NCBI GenBank assembly: GCA_947446645.1
Contig: CANFHA010000001.1
Span: 62,001-126,000, forward strand
Direction: 5' to 3'
Origin: Chitinophagaceae bacterium
GTDB lineage: Bacteria > Bacteroidota > Bacteroidia > Chitinophagales > Chitinophagaceae
DNA length: 64,000 nucleotides
This document shows positions 25,932 through 34,239 of this stretch, piece after piece. The position numbers were made by a program, and so were the translations under genes. Numbering within the stretch: the stretch's first letter is position 1; the number at the start of each line of letters is the position of its first letter. Under the pieces are notes generated by a model that ran no database searches, was not told the origin of the DNA, and saw nothing but the letters and a program-made list of their open reading frames with translations.

Positions 25932-28900
25932 CTATTCTCTACCCTTTTTCCTTTTTTGTTCTTCCTCTTCCTGCTCCTTGGTTAGTTTCAGGTCCAGCTC
26001 CATGGCGAGGTCGTTGATATTGCTTTGCAGCTTCTGACGCTGGTGCAGCTCCTCCTTGTGGGCTTCAAGGAAGGCAAGACGCTTTTTACTGTAGGCAACT
26101 TTAGAGATGAGCACAAAGAGCACAGGCACTATGAAAATGGCCAGAGATGTAGCTGCAATCATACCGCCAAGTACGGTGAAGCCAATGGTGCGACGGGCAA
26201 CGGCACCGGCACCGGTGGCGAGCACCAACGGCATAACGCCGAGTATAAAGGCAAGTGATGTCATAACAATGGGTCTCAGACGCAGCCTTACTGCATCGAG
26301 CGTTGATTGTAAAATATCTTCACCGGCATCAACGCGCTCCTTGGCAAACTCCACAATCAGGATGGCGTTTTTGGCGGCAAGGCCAATGAGCGTGATGAGG
26401 CCTATCTGCGCATATACGTTGTTGGTGAGGCTAGGTACTAAAGTGAGGGTGAGGATGGCACCAAACGCACCAATAGGCACGGCCAGCAATACGGAAAAGG
26501 GGACAGCCCAACTTTCGTACAGTGCTGCAAGAAACAGGAATACGAAAATGATGGATAGCAGGAATATATAAACTGTTGTGTTGCCCGCCTGCACCTCTTC
26601 ATGACTGAGGCCGGAGAACTCAAAGCCGTAGCCCTGGGGCAATGTTTTCTCAGCAATTTGTTTGAGTGCATCCAGCGCCTCGCCGCTACTGTGACCGGCT
26701 TTAGGACTGCCGTTTACCTCAGCCGAGCGGAAGATATTGAAGTGAGAAATGAGCGGCGCTGTCTCCACCGGTTTGTAGCTGATGAGCGTGCCCAGGGGCA
26801 GCATCTGGCCACTCTGGTTGCGCACATAGTACCTGTCCATGTCGGAGATCATGGTACGGAAGGTGGTATCCGCCTGTACCATAACGTGGAAGTTGCGATT
26901 GTAGAGCGTTACATCGTTAACGTAAAAACTGCCCATGTAGGTTTGTATGGTGCTGAAGACATCAGATATGGCTACGCCCATGCGTTTGCACTTTTCACGG
27001 TCTACGGTAACACTGTAGCTGGGGGTGTGCGCGCCATAGAAGCTAAATGCGCTACCTATCACGGAATTCTTATTGGCTTCGGCCACAAAGTTTTTCACTA
27101 CTTTTTCAAAGGCATGTACATCATCAGTAGTCTGGCGCTGCTGTATCTGTATACTGAAGCCGGCGGTCTGGCCAAGGCCCGGTATAGGTGGCGGTGGTAT
27201 CACTACCACATTGGCCTGTTTTACGCCAGATTCTGCTATACGCTTGCGCATCACATCGGCAATGGCGGGCACTTGTTCTTCGGTCTTCTCCCGTTCGTCC
27301 CAAGGCTTCAGCTGGCAGAAGATAGTACCACCATTTGACTTGGAAGAGAAGGTAACTACGTTGAGTCCACCGAGGGCAGCATAGTGGCCTACGCCGGGTG
27401 TTTCGCCCACGGCTTTCATTATCTTATTTAGCACTTCTATAGAACGGGTAGTGGATGAGGCCTCGGGAAGCTCGTAAGTGATATACATACGGCCGTCATC
27501 TTCAGAGGGAATAAAGCCGGTGGGCTTATTTTTGAATAACAGTACCGTGCCTATACAGATGCATACCAGGATGATGACTACAAATTTCGATGCCCTTATC
27601 GAACGCCTTACACCGTTGGTGTAGCCGGCGGTTACTTTCTCAAACCATGCATTGAAACGGAAGAAGAACCTGTTGAGGCCGCGGGCATCTTTTGTAGCTT
27701 GGCTTGGCTTCAACAGCAGCGTACACAAAGCCGGAGTAAGCGACAAGGCTACAAATGCAGAAATGATAACTGAGATAGCTATGGTGATAGCGAACTGCTG
27801 ATATAACCGGCCTACTATACCCGGCACAAAGCCAACTGGAACGAATACCGATGCAAGTATGAGGGCAATAGCAATAACCGGGCCTGAGATATCCTGCATG
27901 GCATGGTAGGCGGCCTCCTTGGCGGTCATGCCTTTTTCGTCCATATAGTGCTGCACGGCCTCCACCACAATGATGGCATCATCTACCACTATGCCTATAG
28001 CCAGTACGAAGCCGAACATGGTAAGCGTATTGATAGTGAAACCCATAGGCACGAAAAAGATGAATGTGCCTATTATGGATACAGGAATAGCCAGAACAGG
28101 GATAAGCGTAGCGCGCCAGTTTTGCAGGAACAGGAATACCACAATAGCAACCAGGCCCAGTGCTTCCAGCAGTGTTATCACCACTTCGTGCATAGACACC
28201 TTTACCACCGTAACCGATTCGAATGGTATGCTGTAGGTTACATCGGCGGGAAAAGATTTTTTCAGTTCATCAAGGCGGGCAGTGATCGCGTTGGCTGTGG
28301 CAAGGGCATTGCTGCCGGGCGCCTGGTACACAAGCAGGTAGGAAGCGCGCTTGCCATCTACAAATGAATTGCTGGAGTAGGAGAACTTACCCAGCTCCAT
28401 GCGGGCCACATCTTTCAGGTACACCAGCGCACCGGTAGAGGGCTGAGTCTTTACGATTACTTTTTCAAAATCTGCAGTAGTGAAGAGCCGGCCATTTACG
28501 AGCAAACTGTACTCAAAAGCCTGGACATTCTGCTGTGGTGGCACCCCTACAGACCCTGCTGCTACCTGCACATTCTGCTCGGCTATGGCATTGTTCACAT
28601 CGGTGGCAGTGAGGCCGTATGCTGCAAGCTTATCGGGTTTCAGCCATACGCGCATGCTGAAGTCATCGGTACGGGTAATTACGTCTCCTACACCATCTAC
28701 ACGCAGCAGGGCATCGCGCACAAATATGTTGGTGTAGTTGTCTACGAACTGAACATTGTGGCTGCCGTTAGGCGAGTACAAAGCGACCAGCATAAGTATG
28801 CTGGGATTCTTCTTTCTTACTACCAGGCCCAGGCGCTTAACCACATCAGGCAGCTGCGGGGTGGCAATGCTTACCCTGTTCTGCACATCCAGCGTAGCTA

Positions 28901-29207
28901 CGTTGATATTGGTACCGATATTAAAAGTTGCATTTATGGTAAGCTGGCCGTTACCTGTACTGTTGCTTTGCAGGTACTCCATGCCCGGCGAGCCATTGAT
29001 CTGTGTTTCCACGGGTGTGGCCATGGTCTGCTCTACAGTAAGGGCATCTGCGCCGGTAAACTGGCCTGTAACAGATACTACCGGGGGCGTTATCTCCGGG
29101 TACTGACCTACGGACAAGTTCATGATGCAGATACTGCCCACCAGTACCAGTACTATGGAAATAACTATTGCAGTTACCGGCCTTTTTATAAACGTATTTG
29201 CGATCAT
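25932..29207 (-). CDS. RND multidrug efflux pump, HAE1 (AcrB-like) inner-membrane subunit
   Basis: A 1091-residue proton-driven transporter of the hydrophobe/amphiphile efflux family. It begins MIANTFIKRPVTAIVISIVL, and has the periplasmic porter domains, the proton-relay Asp pair in TM4 (GIVVDDAIIVVEAVQHYM) and the TM10 lysine (GLAAKNAILIVEFAKERVDA). The length and the charged C-terminal tail (LTKEQEEEEQKRKKGRE) are slightly longer than AcrB. It is last gene of a tolC-adaptor-pump operon, 62 bases after the adaptor gene, with a TTTTGAC tract in that gap. The substrate range cannot be read from sequence. No TetR-type repressor gene adjoins the operon. Confidence 0.95.
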   Translation of the reverse strand: MIANTFIKRPVTAIVISIVLVLVGSICIMNLSVGQYPEITPPVVSVTGQFTGADALTVEQTMATPVETQINGSPGMEYLQSNSTGNGQLTINATFNIGTNINVATLDVQNRVSIATPQLPDVVKRLGLVVRKKNPSILMLVALYSPNGSHNVQFVDNYTNIFVRDALLRVDGVGDVITRTDDFSMRVWLKPDKLAAYGLTATDVNNAIAEQNVQVAAGSVGVPPQQNVQAFEYSLLVNGRLFTTADFEKVIVKTQPSTGALVYLKDVARMELGKFSYSSNSFVDGKRASYLLVYQAPGSNALATANAITARLDELKKSFPADVTYSIPFESVTVVKVSMHEVVITLLEALGLVAIVVFLFLQNWRATLIPVLAIPVSIIGTFIFFVPMGFTINTLTMFGFVLAIGIVVDDAIIVVEAVQHYMDEKGMTAKEAAYHAMQDISGPVIAIALILASVFVPVGFVPGIVGRLYQQFAITIAISVIISAFVALSLTPALCTLLLKPSQATKDARGLNRFFFRFNAWFEKVTAGYTNGVRRSIRASKFVVIILVCICIGTVLLFKNKPTGFIPSEDDGRMYITYELPEASSTTRSIEVLNKIMKAVGETPGVGHYAALGGLNVVTFSSKSNGGTIFCQLKPWDEREKTEEQVPAIADVMRKRIAESGVKQANVVVIPPPPIPGLGQTAGFSIQIQQRQTTDDVHAFEKVVKNFVAEANKNSVIGSAFSFYGAHTPSYSVTVDREKCKRMGVAISDVFSTIQTYMGSFYVNDVTLYNRNFHVMVQADTTFRTMISDMDRYYVRNQSGQMLPLGTLISYKPVETAPLISHFNIFRSAEVNGSPKAGHSSGEALDALKQIAEKTLPQGYGFEFSGLSHEEVQAGNTTVYIFLLSIIFVFLFLAALYESWAVPFSVLLAVPIGAFGAILTLTLVPSLTNNVYAQIGLITLIGLAAKNAILIVEFAKERVDAGEDILQSTLDAVRLRLRPIVMTSLAFILGVMPLVLATGAGAVARRTIGFTVLGGMIAATSLAIFIVPVLFVLISKVAYSKKRLAFLEAHKEELHQRQKLQSNINDLAMELDLKLTKEQEEEEQKRKKGRE

Positions 29208-29212
29208 TTTCT

Positions 29213-29244
29213 AAGTCAAAGGTTAAAAGTCAAAAGCCAAAAGT
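29213..29244 (-). repeat. Reiterated TTTTGAC tract in front of the RND pump gene
   Basis: Read on the minus strand it is CACTTTTGGCTTTTGACTTTTAACCTTTGACTT, ending six bases before the pump's ATG. It is very close to the tract at 11457-11487. It lies inside an operon, so any promoter activity would add an internal start for the pump gene alone. Confidence 0.6.
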
Positions 29245-29269
29245 GAGCATTGCCTGCATCCAGATACAA

Positions 29270-30451
29270 TTAGTGCGCCGCTGGCTTTTGTCCTCCCATA
29301 TTTATCGGTGCTCCGGGGCGCAGTTTCTGCACTCCATCTACTATCACATTGTCACCCTCCTGTATACCGGAGTTCACGATCACACGGTCTGCTATTGTGG
29401 GGCCTAATACTACTTTGCGCTGTATGGCATGTAGCGAGGACACTGCTGCCGGTGCACCTTTTGCCGTGTCGGTAGCTGGTATCAGTGTGTCTTTGGCTAC
29501 GTACATGAAATACTCACCCATTTGCTCCACAATTGCTTTGCTGGGCACCAGCATCTGCTCTGCTGTGTCGTTGTTACGCACCAGCACCGTGGCGCTCATG
29601 CCTGCTTTTAGCAGCGAGTTAGGGTTAGAGAAAACAAGCCTCACTGTTATGGTGCCGGTGAGCGGATTTACGCCACGGTCTATAAACGATATCTGCCCCA
29701 CTCCATTGTACACGCTATTGTCGGCCATAAGGATTGTAAATATTGAATCGGCCGGGTTTGGCGGGTTTTGCTTCAGTTTCAGAAAACGGGGAATCTGCTT
29801 TTCATTTACCACAAAATCTACCGCCATCGGATTGTCGGACGAGATGGTATTAAGCACTGTCTGTCCTGTGGTTACGGTGTTGCCCACCTTCACCTGCGAT
29901 ATGCCTATAGTACCATCGAAAGGTGCCTTTATTATGGAATAGCCGAGATCTGTTTGCGTTCTTGCCAGGTCCTGCTTTGCTGCAGTAAGCTGGTCTTTTG
30001 CATTTTGCAGGGTAGTCATAGCATGGTCCAGCGTTTGCTTAGCCACGGCATCATGCTGGCTAAGGTAGGTGTACCGGTCCGCATCCTTCTGCGCCTGGTC
30101 CATATTAGAGGTTGCCACTTTTACATTTGCCTGCGCGGTGTTAAAGCTTGCGCGGTACTTGCTATCATCAATAGAATATAATTTCTGCCCCTTGGTAACA
30201 CGGTCGCCCTCTTTAAAGAAGATGCCGGTAACATATCCCTCCACTTCGGCGCGCACATCTACTTGCATCAGCGCAGTAACTGTGCCCGGGAACCTGTCAT
30301 GATAAACGGCCTTTTCTGTGTGTGCCTGGTATACATTTACCGGCACGGGCATATTTGCCGGGTTTGGCGCAGCCGCTTTTTTATCCCCGCAGGAATATAA
30401 AACGGCGCTGACGGCAGTGAGTGTAATGATCTTAAAAAAAGACCTGTTCAT
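29270..30451 (-). CDS. RND efflux periplasmic adaptor (AcrA/MexA-like lipoprotein)
   Basis: A 393-residue membrane-fusion protein that links the RND pump to TolC. The N-terminus MNRSFFKIITLTAVSAVLYS ends at a lipobox Cys (LYSC), so it should be lipid-anchored. It then shows a barrel-sandwich (lipoyl) half GTVTALMQVDVRAEVEGYVT, an alpha-helical hairpin with Gln/Asp-rich helices (about 105-165), the second lipoyl half IIKAPFDGTIGISQVKVG, a beta-barrel (GQISFIDRGVNPLTGTITVR) and a membrane-proximal domain. It is middle gene of the operon, 10 bases after the TolC-type gene. Confidence 0.95.
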   Translation of the reverse strand: MNRSFFKIITLTAVSAVLYSCGDKKAAAPNPANMPVPVNVYQAHTEKAVYHDRFPGTVTALMQVDVRAEVEGYVTGIFFKEGDRVTKGQKLYSIDDSKYRASFNTAQANVKVATSNMDQAQKDADRYTYLSQHDAVAKQTLDHAMTTLQNAKDQLTAAKQDLARTQTDLGYSIIKAPFDGTIGISQVKVGNTVTTGQTVLNTISSDNPMAVDFVVNEKQIPRFLKLKQNPPNPADSIFTILMADNSVYNGVGQISFIDRGVNPLTGTITVRLVFSNPNSLLKAGMSATVLVRNNDTAEQMLVPSKAIVEQMGEYFMYVAKDTLIPATDTAKGAPAAVSSLHAIQRKVVLGPTIADRVIVNSGIQEGDNVIVDGVQKLRPGAPINMGGQKPAAH

Positions 30452-30461
30452 GGTATCCAGG

Positions 30462-31841
30462 TTAAATCTCTGTGGGAATATCCCCCATTGCTTTTTCCAG
30501 GTCCACTTTGCTTTGGAGTAGCTGGAATAAAGCGTTCAAATAATTTATTTCAGAAGTCTGCAGGTCAGACTCGGCAATGATGACATCAAGATAGGCTTTC
30601 ACACCTTCGCTGTACTGCAGCTTCACTATGTTATACACTTCGCGCGCCATCTCCACATTCTCGCCTTGCTGACGCAGGTAGTACAAATTGCTTTTGTAGC
30701 TGGCGAGCGCCTGGCTGTACTGAGTATATATCTGCAGTCTCAGGTTCACTTCATCCCAGTCTATCCGCTGCTCCTGCAGGCGGGCCTTGTGTATGTTCTC
30801 CAGCCGCCGCAACCCGGTGAAAATGGGAATATTCAATTGAATACCAAAGTTGGAATAGGGATAAGATCTGGAATACAGGTCTGCGAAGTTATTTGCTTGA
30901 AATTGATCGTAGTAATTGTAAACGGCAGATACGGAAGGCAGAAAGCCCAACTGGTAATACATGGTCGTTTCCCGCTGAATGCGCTTTGCGGTCTGCAGCT
31001 CCTGGTACTCTATTCTTTTTTCAAACTGCAGCCGTGCGGTGGTGTCCACATAAATATCCTTCATCATTTTAGCGGTATCAAAATTTACCGTGAATCGCTT
31101 TTGTGATGTGAACCCCATAAGGCCTTTAAGCACTGCATACTTTGCCTGTATTGCTTCAGTAGCATTCTTTAGCTGCGACAGCGAATTATTGAGCGAAATA
31201 GTCGCCTGTTTATAGTCTACTTTGTCTACAACACCGCTCACATACCGATTGTAAGCATCGGCCTGATTCTTCTTCAGGCGGGAAGTATCTTCCTTGTAAA
31301 CGCCAATCTGCTCTAAAGATAACAAAAGGTCATAAAAAGCCTTGCTCACCTGCGACACCAGGTTGATCTTAGTAGCGGCAGTATTCTGGCGCGCTTCCAG
31401 TGTATTGAGCTTAGATGCGCGAACTGCAAGCAGCACATCTGGCGTGAACAACGTTTGGCTGGCAGTGACCGACGGAATGGAATAGTTATAAACACCGGAA
31501 GTAATAGGCGTTAAGGTGCCACCGATGGTAGAAAAGGCCGTGGGCCGACCGAAGTAATGCTGATAGTTAGCTGCCCCGGTGATCTGTGGCAGCCACCCCG
31601 ATAATGCAATAGCATTATTGGTGCGTGCTATAGATTCATCAATAAGTGATTGGTTGAGGGCCGGTTGATTTTTTAACGCGTACCTGATACAGTCCGTAAG
31701 ACTTAGGGCGGCAGTGTTGGAATCTATGTCGGTTTCTTTATTGTTCAGTAGTCCCCGGGCGGAATTATTTTGTTGGGCATTTAGCCACCCTGATGAAAGC
31801 AAAAACAACAAAATGAGCGCAAAAAACGGGCGGTTCAACAT
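30462..31841 (-). CDS. TolC-family outer-membrane efflux protein
   Basis: A 459-residue outer-membrane channel with signal peptide MLNRPFFALILLFLLSSGWL..AQQ. The two TolC repeats are visible as long heptad-like helices, starting LTDCIRYALKNQPALNQSLI, and the second repeat near QLNIPIFTGLRRLENIHKAR, the usual P..F.G.R pattern. It is first gene of the efflux operon, an order (outer-membrane channel first) that differs from the common acrA-acrB-tolC order. A promoter box lies 47-54 bases upstream. Confidence 0.93.
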   Translation of the reverse strand: MLNRPFFALILLFLLSSGWLNAQQNNSARGLLNNKETDIDSNTAALSLTDCIRYALKNQPALNQSLIDESIARTNNAIALSGWLPQITGAANYQHYFGRPTAFSTIGGTLTPITSGVYNYSIPSVTASQTLFTPDVLLAVRASKLNTLEARQNTAATKINLVSQVSKAFYDLLLSLEQIGVYKEDTSRLKKNQADAYNRYVSGVVDKVDYKQATISLNNSLSQLKNATEAIQAKYAVLKGLMGFTSQKRFTVNFDTAKMMKDIYVDTTARLQFEKRIEYQELQTAKRIQRETTMYYQLGFLPSVSAVYNYYDQFQANNFADLYSRSYPYSNFGIQLNIPIFTGLRRLENIHKARLQEQRIDWDEVNLRLQIYTQYSQALASYKSNLYYLRQQGENVEMAREVYNIVKLQYSEGVKAYLDVIIAESDLQTSEINYLNALFQLLQSKVDLEKAMGDIPTEI

Positions 31842-31887
31842 GGTACTGTACTGCGATTATTTCAGCAAAACGTAACGAAATGTTGAA

Positions 31888-31895
31888 CAAAGGTA
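31888..31895 (-). promoter_or_regulatory. -7 box (TACCTTTG) for the efflux operon
   Basis: A perfect TAnnTTTG on the minus strand, predicting transcription from about 31882 and a leader of about 40 bases. No TTG -33 element was seen, which may mean activator dependence or a weak promoter. Confidence 0.55.
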
Positions 31896-32003
31896 TCTAT
31901 AACCTAGTAATCGGATGTATGTACCGCTATTATTTTTATTGATTGCCAGTTAAGAAAAACCTTGAAAATACTGGGCTTGAGCTTATTGTTTCATTATCAA
32001 TGC

Positions 32004-32216
32004 TTAATAAATGGTACAAGTCCACACTTCACCAGCTATTGTTGAGTCGAAGCCGCTGCAAGTCTTTTTTGCATTGCTCTTGGTCTGGTCGCCAAGGTCT
32101 ACATTATACATAACCTTATTATTGTATGTGCAGGAACAATGGTAGTTTTTCTTACAGGAAAACAAGAAAATTATACCGGCGAGAACAAAAACAATAGTGT
32201 ATGCAGCCTTTTTCAT
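32004..32216 (-). CDS. Small cysteine-containing lipoprotein (70 aa)
   Basis: From ATG 32216: MKKAAYTIVFVLAGIIFLFS followed by the lipobox Cys and KKNYHCSCTYNN, so an N-terminal lipoprotein signal is clear. The mature chain of about 50 residues has four further cysteines (HCSC, KKTC, VWTC), enough for two disulfides, and an Asn/Thr-rich pattern. An upstream start at 32324 would place a basic region in front of the signal and overlap the divergent gene. No family is recognised. It is probably a small periplasm-facing or surface lipoprotein of unknown role. Confidence 0.65.
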   Translation of the reverse strand: MKKAAYTIVFVLAGIIFLFSCKKNYHCSCTYNNKVMYNVDLGDQTKSNAKKTCSGFDSTIAGEVWTCTIY

Positions 32217-32269
32217 TTTTGCTTTGTTGTTATTTGAAAAACGATATCGGAACGATGATAAACGTTCCC

Positions 32270-32277
32270 TAAATTTG
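32270..32277 (+). promoter_or_regulatory. -7 box (TAAATTTG) directly before the thioredoxin-like gene
   Basis: A perfect TAnnTTTG ending five bases before the ATG at 32282. If used, transcription would start at or within the start codon, giving a leaderless mRNA. No -33 TTG is at the right distance. Confidence 0.5.
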
Positions 32278-32281
32278 AAGC

Positions 32282-32770
32282 ATGAAACAATTGTTGTCCA
32301 CCCTGTTCCTGCTCTTTGCATCAAAAATAAGTTTTTCGCAGGAACATAATGTACATCCTATAAAATATATTTTTAGTCCAAAAGCCGATGCACGGCACGA
32401 TGTGGACAGCGTTATTTCCATAGCCGGTAAAGAACATAAACATGTGCTGGTAGTGGTAGGTGGCGACTGGAGCGACTGGAGCCTGAGCTTTCTGCATACG
32501 CTGGAAAAGGACTATCTGAAAAAAGTGCTTGACGAGAATTACGTATTTATAAAAGTGAATTTCAGCCCAAGCAATAAGAATGAAGAAGTACTAAAGCAGC
32601 TGGGAAGCCCGAAATACATGGGATATCCCATTACGGTGGTGCTTGACGAAACCGGAAAGACACTTGTGGCGAAGAATACCGACGATCTGAAGATAGGGAC
32701 ACAAGGCTACTTTGGCCCCAGTGTAGAAAAGTTCCTGAAAACATGGGGCGTTACACAAACTAAAAAATAG
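32282..32770 (+). CDS. Secreted thioredoxin-like protein lacking the CxxC active site
   Basis: A 162-residue protein with signal peptide MKQLLSTLFLLFASKISFSQ. The mature part has a thioredoxin-like fold: HVLVVVGGDWSDWSLSFLHT, KKVLDENYVFIKVNFSPSNK and a cis-proline region MGYPITVVLDETGKTLVA, as in DUF255/thioredoxin_7-type proteins. The position normally occupied by WCxxC reads WSDWS; there is no cysteine at all, so thiol-disulfide chemistry is ruled out. A binding or chaperone-like role is more likely. The GNAT gene follows 12 bases later, suggesting co-transcription. Confidence 0.8.
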   Translation: MKQLLSTLFLLFASKISFSQEHNVHPIKYIFSPKADARHDVDSVISIAGKEHKHVLVVVGGDWSDWSLSFLHTLEKDYLKKVLDENYVFIKVNFSPSNKNEEVLKQLGSPKYMGYPITVVLDETGKTLVAKNTDDLKIGTQGYFGPSVEKFLKTWGVTQTKK

Positions 32771-32782
32771 GAGATAACCCTT

Positions 32783-33277
32783 ATGCTATCTGTAAGAACT
32801 GCCACGATTGCCGATATACCACTGATACAAGAGCTGGCAATGCAAGTGTGGCCGCAAACATACACCCCCATACTAGGCGATGAGCAAGTAGCCTATATGC
32901 TGGGTAAGTTTTATACTACAGATGCGCTGGCAGGACAAATGCAGCAAGGACATAGCTTCATAATCTGCAGCAGCGGTGATACTCCTGTTGCATTCGCTTC
33001 GTGGTCGCAGATACAGCCGGGAATATTCAAACTACACAAAATATACATAGTGACCGGTCAGCAGGGGAAAGGAATCGGGCGTTTTGTTATAGAGCACATA
33101 GTAAATGAGCTCAGAAAGACGAAAGCAAAAGAACTAAGGCTGAATGTGAACATCCACAACCATACAGCAAAAGCTTTTTATGAGAGAACGGGCTTTAAGC
33201 AGCTATATGATGAGGACATAGCTATTGGCAGCGGGTACTTTATGAATGACCATGTATTGGGGAGGGTGGTTGAGTAG
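32783..33277 (+). CDS. GNAT-family N-acetyltransferase
   Basis: A 164-residue acetyl-CoA-dependent N-acetyltransferase. The N-terminus MLSVRTATIADIPLIQELAM is a typical GNAT start. The acetyl-CoA pyrophosphate-binding motif A is IYIVTGQQGKGIGRFVIEHI (Q-x-x-G-K-G-I/G pattern). Motif B is LRLNVNIHNHTAKAFYERTGF, with the Asn and Tyr that usually contact the substrate and CoA. The acceptor is unknown. It is placed after the thioredoxin-like gene in a probable two-gene unit. Confidence 0.9.
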   Translation: MLSVRTATIADIPLIQELAMQVWPQTYTPILGDEQVAYMLGKFYTTDALAGQMQQGHSFIICSSGDTPVAFASWSQIQPGIFKLHKIYIVTGQQGKGIGRFVIEHIVNELRKTKAKELRLNVNIHNHTAKAFYERTGFKQLYDEDIAIGSGYFMNDHVLGRVVE

Positions 33278-33307
33278 TTGATCGGTTACCTTGATGATTA
33301 GTTAATG

Positions 33308-33338
33308 GCAAAAAAAAGGCCACCCACGGGCGGCCTTT
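33308..33338 (-). terminator. Terminator of the exbB-exbD-exbD-tonB operon
   Basis: Hairpin aaaggcc (33315-33321) with ggccttt (33332-33338), plus an inner ccc/ggg pair. Read on the minus strand it ends in a run of eight T. It starts 22 bases after the tonB stop. Confidence 0.85.
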
Positions 33339-33360
33339 CAAAAAATATCAGAACGAAATA

Positions 33361-34149
33361 CTACTCTAATTTGAACTGGATAGGCAGTGTAAAGTACACC
33401 TTTACTGCCTTACCATTCTGCTTACCGGCTTTCCAGTGTGGCATTGCAGCTACCACACGTTTTGCTTCCTCATCGCAACCGCCGCCTATACCGCGTACTA
33501 TGGTTACGTCGCTCACACCACCGTCTTCATTCACTACGAACTTCACAATTACACGACCTTCAATGTTGCCTTCACGTGCGGCATCAGGATAGTGCAGGTT
33601 TTTCTGCAGGTATGCAGGCATATCAAAGCTAGGTGCGGGCTGCTGCTCCACGTAGTTAAAGATAGCTGGTGCGGCCGGCGCGGCTACAACGCCAGTGCTC
33701 GGCGGTGCAACAATACCCGGATCTATACCGTTAGGATCGCCCTTTTCGTCTTTTGGACCAGAGGCTGTAATTTCCTTCTGTGGCGGCGGAACTTCTTCCT
33801 CCTTTACTTCCTCATCCTTCTTGATCACCGGTGGTGTAAATTTCACCATTGGCTTCACCGGTGGTGGTGGCGGTGGTGGTGGTGGTGGTGGTGGCTTTGT
33901 CGGGTCTATTGGCGGTGGTTCTGCCAATGTTACCGGCTTAGGTACCGGCGCCTTCTTTATTTCCGGATGAACGGTCATGGTAATGATTGCATAAAGAGCC
34001 GTAGCAAGGGCAATACCGCCCAGTACCATAAGTGCTGTCCTCGCCCGCTTCGGATAGTTTTTACGCAGCTCATACCCGCCATAAACTTTATTACGGCCCT
34101 CGAAAATGATATCGAGATAATCGCTGTTCAGTATCTTGTTAACTTCCAT
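33361..34149 (-). CDS. tonB: Energy transducer TonB
   Basis: A 262-residue TonB that carries proton-motive energy from ExbB/ExbD to outer-membrane receptors. The cytosolic N-terminus SDYLDIIFEGRNKVYGGYEL is the Bacteroidota TonB signature, followed by one membrane helix (TALMVLGGIALATALYAIIT). Next is a Pro-rich linker with about a dozen consecutive prolines (encoded by a GGT-repeat on the other strand, about 33859-33897), a Lys/Glu-rich spacer (VKEEEVPPPQKE), and a C-terminal TonB domain (about 180-262: YPDAAREGNIEGRVIVKFVV, GCDEEAKRVVAAMPHWKAGK). Last gene of the operon. Confidence 0.95.
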   Translation of the reverse strand: MEVNKILNSDYLDIIFEGRNKVYGGYELRKNYPKRARTALMVLGGIALATALYAIITMTVHPEIKKAPVPKPVTLAEPPPIDPTKPPPPPPPPPPPPVKPMVKFTPPVIKKDEEVKEEEVPPPQKEITASGPKDEKGDPNGIDPGIVAPPSTGVVAAPAAPAIFNYVEQQPAPSFDMPAYLQKNLHYPDAAREGNIEGRVIVKFVVNEDGGVSDVTIVRGIGGGCDEEAKRVVAAMPHWKAGKQNGKAVKVYFTLPIQFKLE

Positions 34150-34239
34150 TTTAATTTCATTTTAGTTCACCCGGCAGCTAGCCCGGGTGTCTTTCTGATC
34201 TATATAGAGTCAAAAACATCAAAATTTCATACCGATGCG

